A stretch of 64,000 nucleotides of DNA from contig JABAZP010000006.1 of assembly GCA_018608405.1 (NCBI GenBank), positions 117,527 through 181,526 of the forward strand, written 5' to 3'. Below, one piece after another: positions 8,443 to 18,000 of this stretch (position 1 is the stretch's first letter; the number at the start of each line of letters is the position of its first letter). The notes under the pieces were generated by a model, which saw only the letters and a program-made list of their open reading frames with translations, was not told where the DNA came from and did no database searches. The position numbers were made by a program, and so were the translations under genes. Source of the DNA: Flavobacteriales bacterium (GTDB taxonomy: Bacteria; Bacteroidota; Bacteroidia; Flavobacteriales_E; Vicingaceae).

Positions 8443-9530
8443 ATGAAAAATCTTTTTTTCTTTTTTGTAACACTTTTAAGCTTATTTGGTAATTCTCAAA
8501 CTAATGAGTTTTGGGGAGTGCTTCCTTATAATGGTACTATAACTCCCGGAACAAATAATACTGGAGCTATTTTTAAAATAGACTCGTCAGGGAATGGTTT
8601 TACTACTGTTCAGTCATTTAATTCCTTAAATGCAGTAGATGGAAAAAACCCATCCATGATCGTACCTTCTACTAATGGAAGTATCTACGGTACTACTTCA
8701 AGTGGAGGACTATTTGGTGTTGGTGTTTTATTTGAAATTAATCCTGACGATTTTACCTATACAGTTCTATGTAACCTTAACAGTTTTCCACAAAGTGTTA
8801 CACCAATTAATGTTCCTTTAACTTTGTAACTTATGTTTGTTTAACGCACCCAGCAGGAAATAACATCAATGTAAGTGTTGTTGTAAGAGATTCTAATTCA
8901 AACTTTTTTGCAACGAACCCTCAAAGTTTTAATATTGTTCCATTAAGTGGAAGTTTAAGTAACAGTTTAATTGATTCTCGGAATTGTCCGAATCCTTTAG
9001 ACACCTCGTGTGCTGTATTTTCTATTGCTCCATCTATTGATTCTAGTGTTTTCCCTCCAGTTAACTATTACTTGTCCTACTCAAGCGGTTTTTTAAACTT
9101 AAATTGGAATACAGATTGCAACCATTTAAACAGAGATGGTACGGCACGAACCCACCATTTTTTAATTAAGGCAATTGATAATCATTGTCCGATTCCTGCA
9201 ATGTTGCACGAGACCATTTCAATTACTGTAATTCCTCCTTTAGGAGGCTATAATCTAACAACGAAAGTGACTGATAATTTTGTAAACGAACTAGAATATA
9301 TTCAAGTTTATCCGAACCCAACAAAAGGTGTCTTTTATCTTGGAGGATTGAATTTGGAGAGCAGTTATGAGGCAGATGTAATAAATATACAGGGGCAGGT
9401 TGTACAAGAACTACAAATCAATAATCAAAATGCCCTTGAGCTAGAGCTGAAAGGGAAAGCAGGCATCTACTTCATTCAACTCACCAACGAAAAAGGGGAG
9501 AGGGTTAATTTGAAGGTGGTGAAGCAGTAA
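8443..9530 (+). pseudogene. Frameshifted secreted protein with GloVer-type repeat and T9SS sorting domain
   Basis: First part: ATG 8443, Sec signal peptide (MKNLFFFFVTLLSLFGNSQT), then a 'choice-of-anchor' GloVer-type segment (GTTSSGGLFGVGVLFEI), stopping at TAA 8827-8829. A second frame, shifted by one base loss, is open from 8811 and reads NFVTYVCLTHPAGNN and on to 9530, ending with a typical type IX secretion C-terminal domain (VYPNPTKGVF to LKVVKQ). Adding one T to the run near 8825 would join the two smoothly. The jump in domain type may also mean an older internal deletion. Either a decayed cell-surface protein or a homopolymer base-calling error. Confidence 0.7.
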
Positions 9531-9555
9531 AAGAATATTGGTCATCTATATAACT

Positions 9556-9584
9556 AAAAGGCTCGCTCAAAAGGTGAGCCTTTT
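9556..9584. terminator. Bidirectional terminator
   Basis: AAAAGGCTC pairs with GAGCCTTTT, with an 11-base loop. It lies between the convergent T9SS gene and lrp and overlaps the last codon of lrp. Confidence 0.7.
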
Positions 9585-10044
9585 ACAATTCAATCAAGCT
9601 GCTTTTTTTCAATACCGAAAGGGAAAGAAAGGATTCTACCTTAGCAATGTTACTCATGTCAAATAACTGATTCATCATAAACTCTCGGTAAGCTTCCATG
9701 TCGTTTAGTAGAATTTTTAGAATAAAATCAGAATCGCCAGTAACATAATGACATTCTTGTACTTGTGGAATTTTTATGATTTGATTGGTGAACTGCTGTA
9801 CCAACTCTTTGGAATGATCTTTTAAGCTGATGTGAGCGAAGGCGTAAAGTGTTTTACCTATTTTTTCAGCATTTAAGACAGCAGAGTAATGGTCTATTAT
9901 TCCTGCTTTTTCCAATTTCTTAACGCGCTCAAACGTTGGGGTAGATGATAAATTAAGTTCTTGTGCCAGGTCTTTTATGGTCTTACGTCCATCCACTTGC
10001 AACAATTGTAAGATCTTTTTATCGATTTCATCTATTTTTTTCAT
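9583..10044 (-). CDS. Lrp/AsnC family transcriptional regulator (BkdR-like by context)
   Basis: A 153-residue protein of normal Lrp length. Residues about 1-60 form the winged helix-turn-helix (IDEIDKKILQLLQVDGRKTIKDLAQELNLS, split here by context), with STPTFERVKKLEKAGII as the recognition part. The rest is the RAM/AsnC effector domain with VQECHYVTGDSDFILKI. Divergent from genes for 2-oxoacid dehydrogenase E2 and E1. In Pseudomonas the Lrp homologue BkdR activates the bkd operon in response to branched-chain amino acids; a similar role is inferred. A perfect palindrome starts two bases before its start codon, suggesting autoregulation. Confidence 0.85.
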   Translation of the reverse strand: MKKIDEIDKKILQLLQVDGRKTIKDLAQELNLSSTPTFERVKKLEKAGIIDHYSAVLNAEKIGKTLYAFAHISLKDHSKELVQQFTNQIIKIPQVQECHYVTGDSDFILKILLNDMEAYREFMMNQLFDMSNIAKVESFLSLSVLKKSSLIEL

Positions 10045-10045
10045 A

Positions 10046-10060
10046 TTAAACAGTGTTTAA
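10046..10060. promoter_or_regulatory. Perfect palindrome at the lrp start, candidate Lrp operator
   Basis: TTAAACAGTGTTTAA has 7-bp arms around one G, two bases upstream of the lrp ATG on the minus strand, so a bound protein would cover the ribosome-binding region or promoter of lrp. Confidence 0.55.
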
Positions 10061-10081
10061 TCCTAATTATGGAATAATTAT

Positions 10082-10118
10082 TAGTCTAAATTACTTTAAT
10101 AGTCTAAATAAATAGACT
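10082..10118. promoter_or_regulatory. Repeated TAGTCTAAAT motifs with inverted copy, candidate regulator sites for bkd
   Basis: TAGTCTAAAT occurs at 10082-10091 and 10100-10109, 18 bases apart, and the second copy forms an inverted repeat with TAGACT at 10113-10118 (AGTCTA, 6-base spacer, TAGACT). AT-rich YAG..CTR half-sites are the usual target of Lrp proteins. The gap lies between lrp and the E2 gene. Confidence 0.5.
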
Positions 10119-10210
10119 TTATTAGAATAATATCCTGATTTTGATAAATGATGTAGGATTAGCTCGTGAGCTCCTTTAAATTTGGATAAACTATTTCTAA
10201 TAATTCGAGT

Positions 10211-11467
10211 ATGGCAATCCTAGAAATCAAGCTTCCTAAAATGGGAGAAAGCATTAAAGAGGCAACGGTATTAAATTGGTTGAAGCAAGTAGGAGATGCA
10301 GTTGAGAAAGACGATCCGATTTTAGAAGTAGCTACCGATAAAGTGGATTCGGAAGTTGCAGCTCTAGAAAGTGGGGTGATTACTGAACTACTCTTTGCAG
10401 AAAATGATGTAGTACCAGTTGGAACTGTTATTGCAAAAATGGATACCTCAGGAAGTGGAGAAGTTGCAGCGGCAGAAACCAAGGTTGAAGAAAAACAAGA
10501 AACAATTAACGATACGAATAACACTAAGTCTGATTCACAACGATTCGACGATGAAGGAAGGTTTTATTCGCCATTAGTTCGAAGCATGGCTGAAAAAGAA
10601 GGCATAAGTTTCGAAGAGTTAAAAACGATTTCCGGTAGTGGGCAAAATGGCAGAGTATTAAAGAATGATTTATTGACCTACATTGAATCAGGTGCTAAGA
10701 ACAACTTAGCTCAACAATCAACTCCATCTAATTTTGTTCCGAAATCGAATTACGAAGGTGGTCAGCAAATCATTGAAATGGACCGCATGCGAAGTATGAT
10801 TGCAGATCACATGGTGCATTCAAAACAAACTTCACCGCACGTTACTGCCTATGTGGAAGCAGACGTCACCAAAATGGTGAAGTGGAGAGAAAAGAACAAG
10901 GTGGCCTTCCAAGAAAAGTATGGAGAAAAGATTACCTACACACCAATATTTGTTGAGGCAGTCGTGAAGGCAATCCAAGAATTTCCGCTAATTAATGTGT
11001 CCGTAGATGGCAAGAAAATAATCGTTAAAAACGACATCAACATTGGTTTAGCTGCAGCATTACCGTCTGGCAATTTAATTGTTCCGGTGATTAAAAATGC
11101 GGACCAAAAGAATTTGTTGGGCTTGGGAAAAGAGACCAACTCCTTGGTGCAAAAAGCACGAACAAATAAGTTAAAAGCTGACGAAATTCAAGGAAGTACT
11201 TTCACGATTAGTAACGTGGGAACCTTTAGAAACCTAATGGGAACTCCAATTATTAATCAACCTGAAGTTGCAATTTTAGCAATAGGAAGTATCAACAAAA
11301 GGGCTGTTGTAGTAACGCAAGACGGGGAAGATGTAATTGCAATTCGTAGTATGATTTACTTATCCTTATCGTTTGACCACAGAGTAGTAGATGGGAACTT
11401 AGGAGGTTCATTTTTAGCACGAATAGGGGACTTTTTAGAAGAGTTCGATTCTAATAGAATTGTTTAA
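10211..11467 (+). CDS. Dihydrolipoamide acyltransferase (E2) of a 2-oxoacid dehydrogenase complex
   Basis: A 418-residue E2. Residues 1-78 are the lipoyl domain with the modified Lys44 in EVATDKVDSEV. A charged linker follows, then a peripheral subunit-binding domain (about 113-150, SPLVRSMAEKEGISFEEL). The catalytic acyltransferase domain (about 180-418) carries SFDHRVVDG near the end. With the fused E1 next door it probably forms the branched-chain 2-oxoacid dehydrogenase core, making acyl-CoA primers for iso-fatty acids and degrading Val, Leu and Ile. E3 is not in the window. A PDH E2 is less likely given the neighbouring Lrp regulator. Confidence 0.85.
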   Translation: MAILEIKLPKMGESIKEATVLNWLKQVGDAVEKDDPILEVATDKVDSEVAALESGVITELLFAENDVVPVGTVIAKMDTSGSGEVAAAETKVEEKQETINDTNNTKSDSQRFDDEGRFYSPLVRSMAEKEGISFEELKTISGSGQNGRVLKNDLLTYIESGAKNNLAQQSTPSNFVPKSNYEGGQQIIEMDRMRSMIADHMVHSKQTSPHVTAYVEADVTKMVKWREKNKVAFQEKYGEKITYTPIFVEAVVKAIQEFPLINVSVDGKKIIVKNDINIGLAAALPSGNLIVPVIKNADQKNLLGLGKETNSLVQKARTNKLKADEIQGSTFTISNVGTFRNLMGTPIINQPEVAILAIGSINKRAVVVTQDGEDVIAIRSMIYLSLSFDHRVVDGNLGGSFLARIGDFLEEFDSNRIV

Positions 11468-11489
11468 TTACGAATTACGAATGTCAAAT

Positions 11490-11517
11490 TTTTGTCACAC
11501 TGAGCGATAGTCGAAGT
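11490..11517. repeat. Dispersed intergenic repeat, single copy
   Basis: TGTCACACTGAGC and ATAGTCGAAG in the E2-E1 gap are the reverse complements of GCTCAGTGTGACA and CTTCGACTAT, the two conserved parts of the 63-bp tandem repeat at 30845-31033. Confidence 0.7.
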
Positions 11518-11544
11518 AAGCAAAAATTAAAAGAATATAGAATT

Positions 11545-13596
11545 ATGGCAAAAATCAACAAGAGTACCTTAGAAAAGGCATTTTCGTTAATGGCAACCGC
11601 CAAAAGCATGACGGAGCATTATGAAGCAAACTTTAAAGTTGTTTCTAAATATGTGCATGCCACCTCACGAGGGCACGAAGCAATTCAATTAGCAGTTTCC
11701 ATGCAGTTGAAAAACTTCGATTATGCGTATCCGTATTACCGTGATGACTCCATGTTGTTAGGTATTGGGATGCGGCCATATGATTTGATGTTGCAGTTAA
11801 TGGCAAAGAAGGATGATCCATTTTCAGGAGGAAGAACCTATTATTCTCATCCAAGTTTAAAGGACGAGGATAAGACGAAAATTCCTCATCAATCATCAGC
11901 GACAGGTATGCAAGCGATTCCTGCTACTGGTGCAGCGTTAGGCATGCAGTACAAAGAGCAAGTTGGAATAGATGACAAGAACAATCCTTTGGTGATGTGT
12001 TCACTTGGAGATGCTTCAGTTACTGAAGGAGAAGTCGCTGAGGCGTTTCAAATGGCAGGGCTGCGTCAGTTACCAATTCTATATGTTATACAGGACAACG
12101 AATGGGATATTTCTGCAAGTGCGGACGAGGTAAGAGCTCAAAATGCGTTTGAATATATTAAAGGGTTTAAAGGAGTGGAAGCGTTCACCATTAACGGAAG
12201 TGATTTTGTAGAAAGCTACGAAACCGTTCAAAAGGCCATCAAAATTATTCGCGAAGAACGTAGACCAGTTTTAATTCATGCAAAGGTTCCTTTGTTAAAC
12301 CACCACACTTCAGGAGTAAGAATGGAGTGGTACAGAGATGATTTGGAAGAACAAAAAACACGTGATCCATATCCGGTTTTAAGAAACCATTTATTGGAGA
12401 ATGGTTTTTCGGAAAAGCAATTGACTAAAATTGAAAAAGATGCATTGAAAACAGTTGAGTCGGACTACAAAAAAGCTTTAAAAGCAGAAGACCCTGCTCC
12501 TGAAGATCTTTTTACTCATGATTATGCGCCAACAACTGTTACTGAAGAACGAGGAGTTAGAAGTCCTGAAAATGGAGAAGAGGTAGTGATGGTGGATTCT
12601 GCATTACATGCAGTGGAAGAGCTAATGGCTGAGCACAAAGAATGCTTAATGTACGGCCAAGATGTGGGTGGTAGATTAGGGGGCGTCTTTCGAGAAGCTG
12701 CAACCTTGGCTCAAAAGTTTGGCGACGAAAGAGTTTTTAATACACCCATTCAAGAAGCATTTATTGTTGGTTCAACAGTTGGAATGTCGGCAGTTGGTTT
12801 GAAACCAATTGTTGAGGTACAATTCGCAGATTATATTTTCCCAGGAATCAATCAATTATTTACAGAGTTGAGTCGGTCGTATTATTTGTCAAATGGCAAG
12901 TTTGCTGCGAGCATGATTTTGCGAGTTCCAATTGGAGCGTACGGCAGTGGAGGACCCTATCACTCTTCTAGTGTAGAGACCATTATTGCAAACATCAAAG
13001 GAATTAAGATTGCCTATCCTTCTAACGGAGCAGATTTGAAAGGGCTAATGAAATCGGCTTATCACGATCCAAACCCAGTAGTTATTTTTGAACACAAAGG
13101 CCTGTATTGGTCTAAAGTTCCGGGAACCTTAGCAGCAAAAACAATAGAGCCAGATGCCGACTATGTGGTGCCTTTCGGAAAAGCAAGAATTGCACAAGAA
13201 GCGAAGCAAGAGTGCATAGATAGCGGGAATTCCATAACTGTAATTACTTATGGAATAGGTGTTCACTGGGCATTGAATGCTTCAAAAGAGTTTGAAGGGA
13301 AAGTGGAAATTGTGGATATCAGAACATTAAATCCATTGGATAAAGAGACGATTTTTAATTCGGTTAAAAAGCACAACCGATGTTTGGTTTTAACGGAAGA
13401 TGCTATCGAAAATTCATTTGCAAGAAACATTGCAGGTTTAATTCAAGAAGAGTGTTTCACGAGTTTAGAAGCGCCTGTCATGGCTATGGGGTCTGAAAGC
13501 ATGCCTGCGATTCCGTTGAACTCCGTATTAGAACAGACAATGATTCCAAATGCAGAGAAGGTGGCGAAGAAAATGCAAGAATTATTTGAGTTTTAA
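11545..13596 (+). CDS. 2-oxoisovalerate-type dehydrogenase E1, fused alpha and beta subunits
   Basis: A 683-residue protein. Residues about 1-330 are the TPP-binding alpha part (GHEAIQLAVSMQL; SLGDASVTEGEVAEAFQMA with the distal QDNEW instead of NN). Residues about 345-683 are the transketolase-like beta part (YGQDVGGRLGGVF; RVPIGAYGSGGPYHSSS). Such fusions are common in Bacteroidota. Cotranscribed with E2 (77-base gap), so the likely substrates are branched-chain 2-oxoacids. A second, 808-residue fusion of the same design lies at 53812 and shares only the general architecture. Confidence 0.85.
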   Translation: MAKINKSTLEKAFSLMATAKSMTEHYEANFKVVSKYVHATSRGHEAIQLAVSMQLKNFDYAYPYYRDDSMLLGIGMRPYDLMLQLMAKKDDPFSGGRTYYSHPSLKDEDKTKIPHQSSATGMQAIPATGAALGMQYKEQVGIDDKNNPLVMCSLGDASVTEGEVAEAFQMAGLRQLPILYVIQDNEWDISASADEVRAQNAFEYIKGFKGVEAFTINGSDFVESYETVQKAIKIIREERRPVLIHAKVPLLNHHTSGVRMEWYRDDLEEQKTRDPYPVLRNHLLENGFSEKQLTKIEKDALKTVESDYKKALKAEDPAPEDLFTHDYAPTTVTEERGVRSPENGEEVVMVDSALHAVEELMAEHKECLMYGQDVGGRLGGVFREAATLAQKFGDERVFNTPIQEAFIVGSTVGMSAVGLKPIVEVQFADYIFPGINQLFTELSRSYYLSNGKFAASMILRVPIGAYGSGGPYHSSSVETIIANIKGIKIAYPSNGADLKGLMKSAYHDPNPVVIFEHKGLYWSKVPGTLAAKTIEPDADYVVPFGKARIAQEAKQECIDSGNSITVITYGIGVHWALNASKEFEGKVEIVDIRTLNPLDKETIFNSVKKHNRCLVLTEDAIENSFARNIAGLIQEECFTSLEAPVMAMGSESMPAIPLNSVLEQTMIPNAEKVAKKMQELFEF

Positions 13597-13630
13597 CTAA
13601 TTTTAGCTCAAAATCAACAATGGTCAGTTT

Positions 13631-13987
13631 ATGCATTTATTGGAGAAGGTTGGTAAAATTTCATGGTTTATTCTGATTTTTTTTATACTAGTCCATCAAA
13701 TTGTCTTGTATAATGCAATTAATGAATTGAATTTCAACTTACTTTACTTAGAGTATATAGATGCTGTTTTAAGTGAAATTGTATACTTTTTTCATCTATT
13801 TTTAATTGGTAATACAATCTATAACTCATTTAAAAAGAAGAAAATAAAATATTTTTTTTCTCTTGTAGTTTACATACTGGTAATAGGATTGTATTTCCCT
13901 GTTCAATATTATTACGACCAGGCAGCAATTGACAAGTTCACAGAAAGACAAAAGTTAGATCATGAAATGTTGACCAATGGAGATTAA
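13631..13987 (+). CDS. Small multi-pass membrane protein, unknown
   Basis: A 118-residue protein with three likely membrane helices (ISWFILIFFILVHQIVLY; IVYFFHLFLIGNTIY; FFSLVVYILVIGLYFPV) and a charged C-terminus. No family recognised. The stop overlaps the next gene by 11 bases, which indicates translational coupling. It lies 34 bases after E1 but probably has nothing to do with the dehydrogenase. Confidence 0.55.
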   Translation: MHLLEKVGKISWFILIFFILVHQIVLYNAINELNFNLLYLEYIDAVLSEIVYFFHLFLIGNTIYNSFKKKKIKYFFSLVVYILVIGLYFPVQYYYDQAAIDKFTERQKLDHEMLTNGD

Positions 13988-14288
13988 AACTTTAAATACG
14001 TTCTTACTCATAATTGTTAGCTACTTTTTACTTGGTTACTTCTTAATCCGATTGCAGTGGGATTTTGTTCTATTTCAGGTACTTTGGGAATTAACATTTA
14101 TTCCTTTAATGATTGCAGGCACTGTTATTAGTGTTGTTGCAATTGTAACAGCAATTAAAATTTTTGAAAGAAGTGCCGTTCAAGTTTTAGCTCTCGTTTT
14201 GTCTATCGGTTTTATCACTTATTTCTTTGTTCTATTAGTTTCAATTGCAAGCACCAAGAATTTATCAAGCAATGAATTCAACTTTTAA
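13977..14288 (+). CDS. Small membrane protein, unknown
   Basis: A 103-residue protein with three hydrophobic stretches (FLLIIVSYFLLGYFLI; LTFIPLMIAGTVISVVAIV; VLALVLSIGFITYFFVLLV). Overlaps the previous membrane gene by 11 bases and meets the convergent CIA30 gene by four bases at its 3' end. The pair looks like a two-component membrane module of unknown use. Confidence 0.55.
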   Translation: MEIKTLNTFLLIIVSYFLLGYFLIRLQWDFVLFQVLWELTFIPLMIAGTVISVVAIVTAIKIFERSAVQVLALVLSIGFITYFFVLLVSIASTKNLSSNEFNF

Positions 14289-14806
14289 TCAACCTTAATC
14301 CAGTCCATCTCCAATTTGAAGTTTTCGTTCTTTTTGTTGGCGATTAAAAAACGCATCTCTTCAATAGCTGATCCATCGTAGTTTGGCATGTCTAATTTTC
14401 TTCCTCTCCAAGAAGCAAACATCTTCTTGAAAGGAATTTTTATTTCCTGCCAATCACCGTTTGTTTCAAAAGTGTAGATGTAGGAATGTTTGGCATACTG
14501 GTTCGTCTTCACTCGAAACTGATAGCTTTTACCATCGCCTTTTACTTTCAAGATGAAGTTTTTGTTTGCAGTTAGCTTGTCGCTATTCAAACTCATTCTA
14601 ACAGACGAGAAACCGCCGTTATTTGCAGTAGATACTTCTCCACTAAAAATTCCGATACCATTGTCGTTCACAGAGAATTCACCTTGAGAGACTCCTCCCA
14701 TTACTCTGTCGTCAATAATTTGCCAATCGTTTGCGCTTTTTGAGTTAAACTGGTAAAGTGGTGCTGTTGTCATGGTAACAGTAAATAAAATCAATAATAG
14801 TTTCAT
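14285..14806 (-). CDS. CIA30 family protein
   Basis: A 173-residue protein with an N-terminal signal-like segment (MKLLLILFTVTMTTAP) and the CIA30 galactose-binding-like fold: NDWQIIDDRVMGGVSQGEF is the diagnostic NADH:ubiquinone oxidoreductase intermediate-associated 30 motif, followed by GGFSSVRM and KIPFKKMFASWRGRKL. In mitochondria CIA30 helps complex I assembly; in bacteria the family is widespread and its role is unproven. The signal peptide suggests a periplasmic location here. Confidence 0.8.
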   Translation of the reverse strand: MKLLLILFTVTMTTAPLYQFNSKSANDWQIIDDRVMGGVSQGEFSVNDNGIGIFSGEVSTANNGGFSSVRMSLNSDKLTANKNFILKVKGDGKSYQFRVKTNQYAKHSYIYTFETNGDWQEIKIPFKKMFASWRGRKLDMPNYDGSAIEEMRFLIANKKNENFKLEMDWIKVD

Positions 14807-15076
14807 GAACAGTGAACCGTTTGTTGCTGAAATAGTTTTTTGTTGTGGCTCTTTCGGAGTTAATTTATTGGTAATGAAATAAATATTAATAACTGCAGGC
14901 GGTAGAATAGCTCATTTTGGGAAGAGTAACCATTGAGAGTTCGCACTACCTTGGGTAAAAAGGGTGCAGTTATTTATTAAAATAGCACAGCAACAAAACA
15001 TCATTTCTTATTAACATCGCTATTATTTCCATTAACTAAGTCCTACATTTAAAGTCATCAAAAAATAGAATTTTAA
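14807..15076. other. Divergent intergenic region before dnaE
   Basis: 270 bases of AT-rich sequence between the CIA30 gene and dnaE. An imperfect hairpin GCACTACC...GGGTGC is at about 14952-14979. No ORF, RNA gene or clear TAnnTTTG box was seen. Confidence 0.5.
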
Positions 15077-18000
15077 ATGCCAAATTTCTCTCACCTTCAC
15101 GTACATACGCAATTTTCGTTGTTAGATGGAGCTGCGCCTATTGCATCGTTAATGCAAAAAGCAAAGGCCGATAATATGCGTGCCGTTGCCATGACAGATC
15201 ATGGAAATATGTTTGGTGCTTTTCAGTTCGTTGCAGAGGCAGCCAAGGCTGGAGTTACTCCAATTGTAGGTTGCGAGTTTTACTTGGTAGAAGATCGGCA
15301 TCAGAAGGAGTTTAAAGGAGGTTCAAAAGACAAAAGATACCATCAATTGCTCTTGGCAAAAGATCAAAAAGGCTACGAGAACTTATCTAAATTATGCTCC
15401 TTGGGTTACATGGAAGGTTTGTATTCCAAGTTTCCTCGAATTGACATGGAGTTACTAAAGCAGTATAAAGAGGGCTTGATTGCGACTACCTGCTGTATTG
15501 CTTCAGTAATTCAACAGGCAATACTTTTTAAAAGTGAGGAAGAAGCTGAAAAAACATTTGTAGAGTGGTGGGGTATTTTTGGAGACGATTATTACATCGA
15601 GCTGCAGCGACACGGTTTAGGAGAAATTGACGGCACCGGGAAAAGTCAGGAAGATGTAAACCAGGTCTTGATTAAATGGTCAGAGAAGTACAACGTACCA
15701 TTAATTGCCACCAATGATTCTCATTATGTGGAGGAAGATGATTGGACGGCCCACGATATATTGCTGTGTGTGAATACCGGTGATAAAATGAGCACGCCTA
15801 AGGGCTATGGAAAGGGTTATCGATTCGGTTTTCCAAACTCCAATTTCTACTTCAAAACACAAGCAGAAATGGGAGAACTCTTTAAAGATGTTCCTCAAGC
15901 ATTGGACAATACCAATTTGATTGTCGATAAAATAACTCCACCCGAACTAAAGCGAGATATTTTACTGCCCAACTACACTTTGCCAGGAAAGTTCAAAACA
16001 CAAGATGAATACCTGCGGTATTTGACCTATGAAGGTGCTCGGAAACGCTGGGGAGAATTAAATGCAGAGACTGTAGAACGCCTAGATTTTGAGCTAAAGA
16101 TTATAGCTAACATGGGCTTTCCAGGTTATTTTTTAATTGTTCAAGATTTTACAACTGTCGCGCGAGAAATTGGAGTTTCAGTTGGTCCAGGTAGAGGTTC
16201 CGCTGCGGGCTCGGCCGTGGCGTATTGTGTTGGAATTACCAACATCGACCCCATTAAGTACAATTTACTTTTTGAGCGTTTTTTAAATCCTGAAAGGGTT
16301 TCTATGCCAGATATTGATATTGATTTTGACGATGAAGGTCGATCTAAGATTATTGATTACGTGGTGGATAAGTACGGAAAAAACCAAGTAGCACAAATTA
16401 TTACATATGGTTCCATGGCGGCAAAATCGTCCATACGTGATGTAGGTCGAGTATTGGATTTACCCTTATCTGAAGTAGATAAAGTGGCTAAAATGGTTCC
16501 AAATACTTCGCTGGCAAAAATATTTGGGTCAGAAGAAAAAGAGCTGAAGCAGCGATTAAACGCTGAAGAATTTATTCAAGCGCAAGAGCTAAGAAGGTTG
16601 ATTGAAGTAGATGACATGACTGGTCAAACCTTGAATTATGCTAAAACCTTAGAAGGCTCTGTTCGAAATACGGGGGTTCACGCCTGTGGAATTATTATTT
16701 CGCCCGACGACATTACTAATTATGTTCCGGTTTGTACTTCTAAAGATTCGGAGCTGCTTTTGACTCAATTTGACAACAAGGTAGTAGAAGATGCAGGATT
16801 ATTGAAAATGGACTTCTTGGGGCTTAAAACCTTGACCATTATTAAAGATGCAATTGCATTAATTAAGGAGAATTACGGGATAGAAATTGATCCGGATGAA
16901 ATTCCGCTTGATGACGAAAAAACCTATGAGTTGTATCAGCGTGGCGAAACCAATGGAACCTTCCAGTTCGAATCTGCTGGAATGCAGAAGCATTTAAAGA
17001 ACTTGAAACCAACTGATATAGAGGACTTAATTGCTATGAATGCCTTGTATCGGCCTGGACCCATGCAATTTATCGATTTGTTTGTCTCGCGAAAGAGAGG
17101 AGATGTAGAAGTTGAATACCCGCACGAATTACTGACTGATTTGCTCAAGAATACCTACGGAATTATGGTGTACCAAGAGCAAATTATGCAAGCAGCCCAA
17201 ATTATGGCAGGATACTCCTTAGGTGAAGCGGATATACTTCGTCGAGCCATGGGTAAGAAGAAGATGGATGTAATGCAGGAGCAAAAGGTGAAGTTTGTGG
17301 AAGGTGCAGAAAAACTTCATGGTGTGGAGAAAAAGCATTCTGAAAGCGTGTTTGACATTATGCTAAAGTTTGCCGAATACGGGTTCAACCGTTCGCATTC
17401 AGCGGCATATTCTGTGGTGGCATTTCAAACGGGCTACTTAAAGGCCAACTACCCTGCAGAGTATATGGCTGCGGCAATGACCAACAACATGAACGACATT
17501 AAGAAGATTACCTTCTTTATGGAAGAATGTCGTAGAATGGGCACAAAGGTGCTTGGACCGGATATCAACGAAAGTGCGTATAAGTTTACGGTAAACAAAG
17601 ACAAGCAAATACGATTTGGAATTGGTGCATTGAAAGGAGTAGGGGAAGGCGCTGTAGAGGCGATAGTTAAGGAGCGAAAAGAGAATGGTAAATACAGTTC
17701 TATTTTTGATGCTACGAAAAGAATCGACTTACGTTCAGCAAATAAGAAGGCGTTTGAAAGTTTGGCATTAGCAGGTGGTTTTGACTCATTCGAAGGCATT
17801 CATCGGGCGCAATACTTTCATTCTTCAGATGGATCAGCTCCTTTTATAGAAAAGGCAATTAAATACGGAGCAAATCATCAAGATTCAGAAAATTCTGCGC
17901 AAGCTTCCTTATTTGGGGGAGAGTCTGAAGTGAGTATTCCAGAGCCTGAAATTCCAACTTGCGAAGAGTGGGGAACCATGGAAAAACTTTCGAAAGAAAA

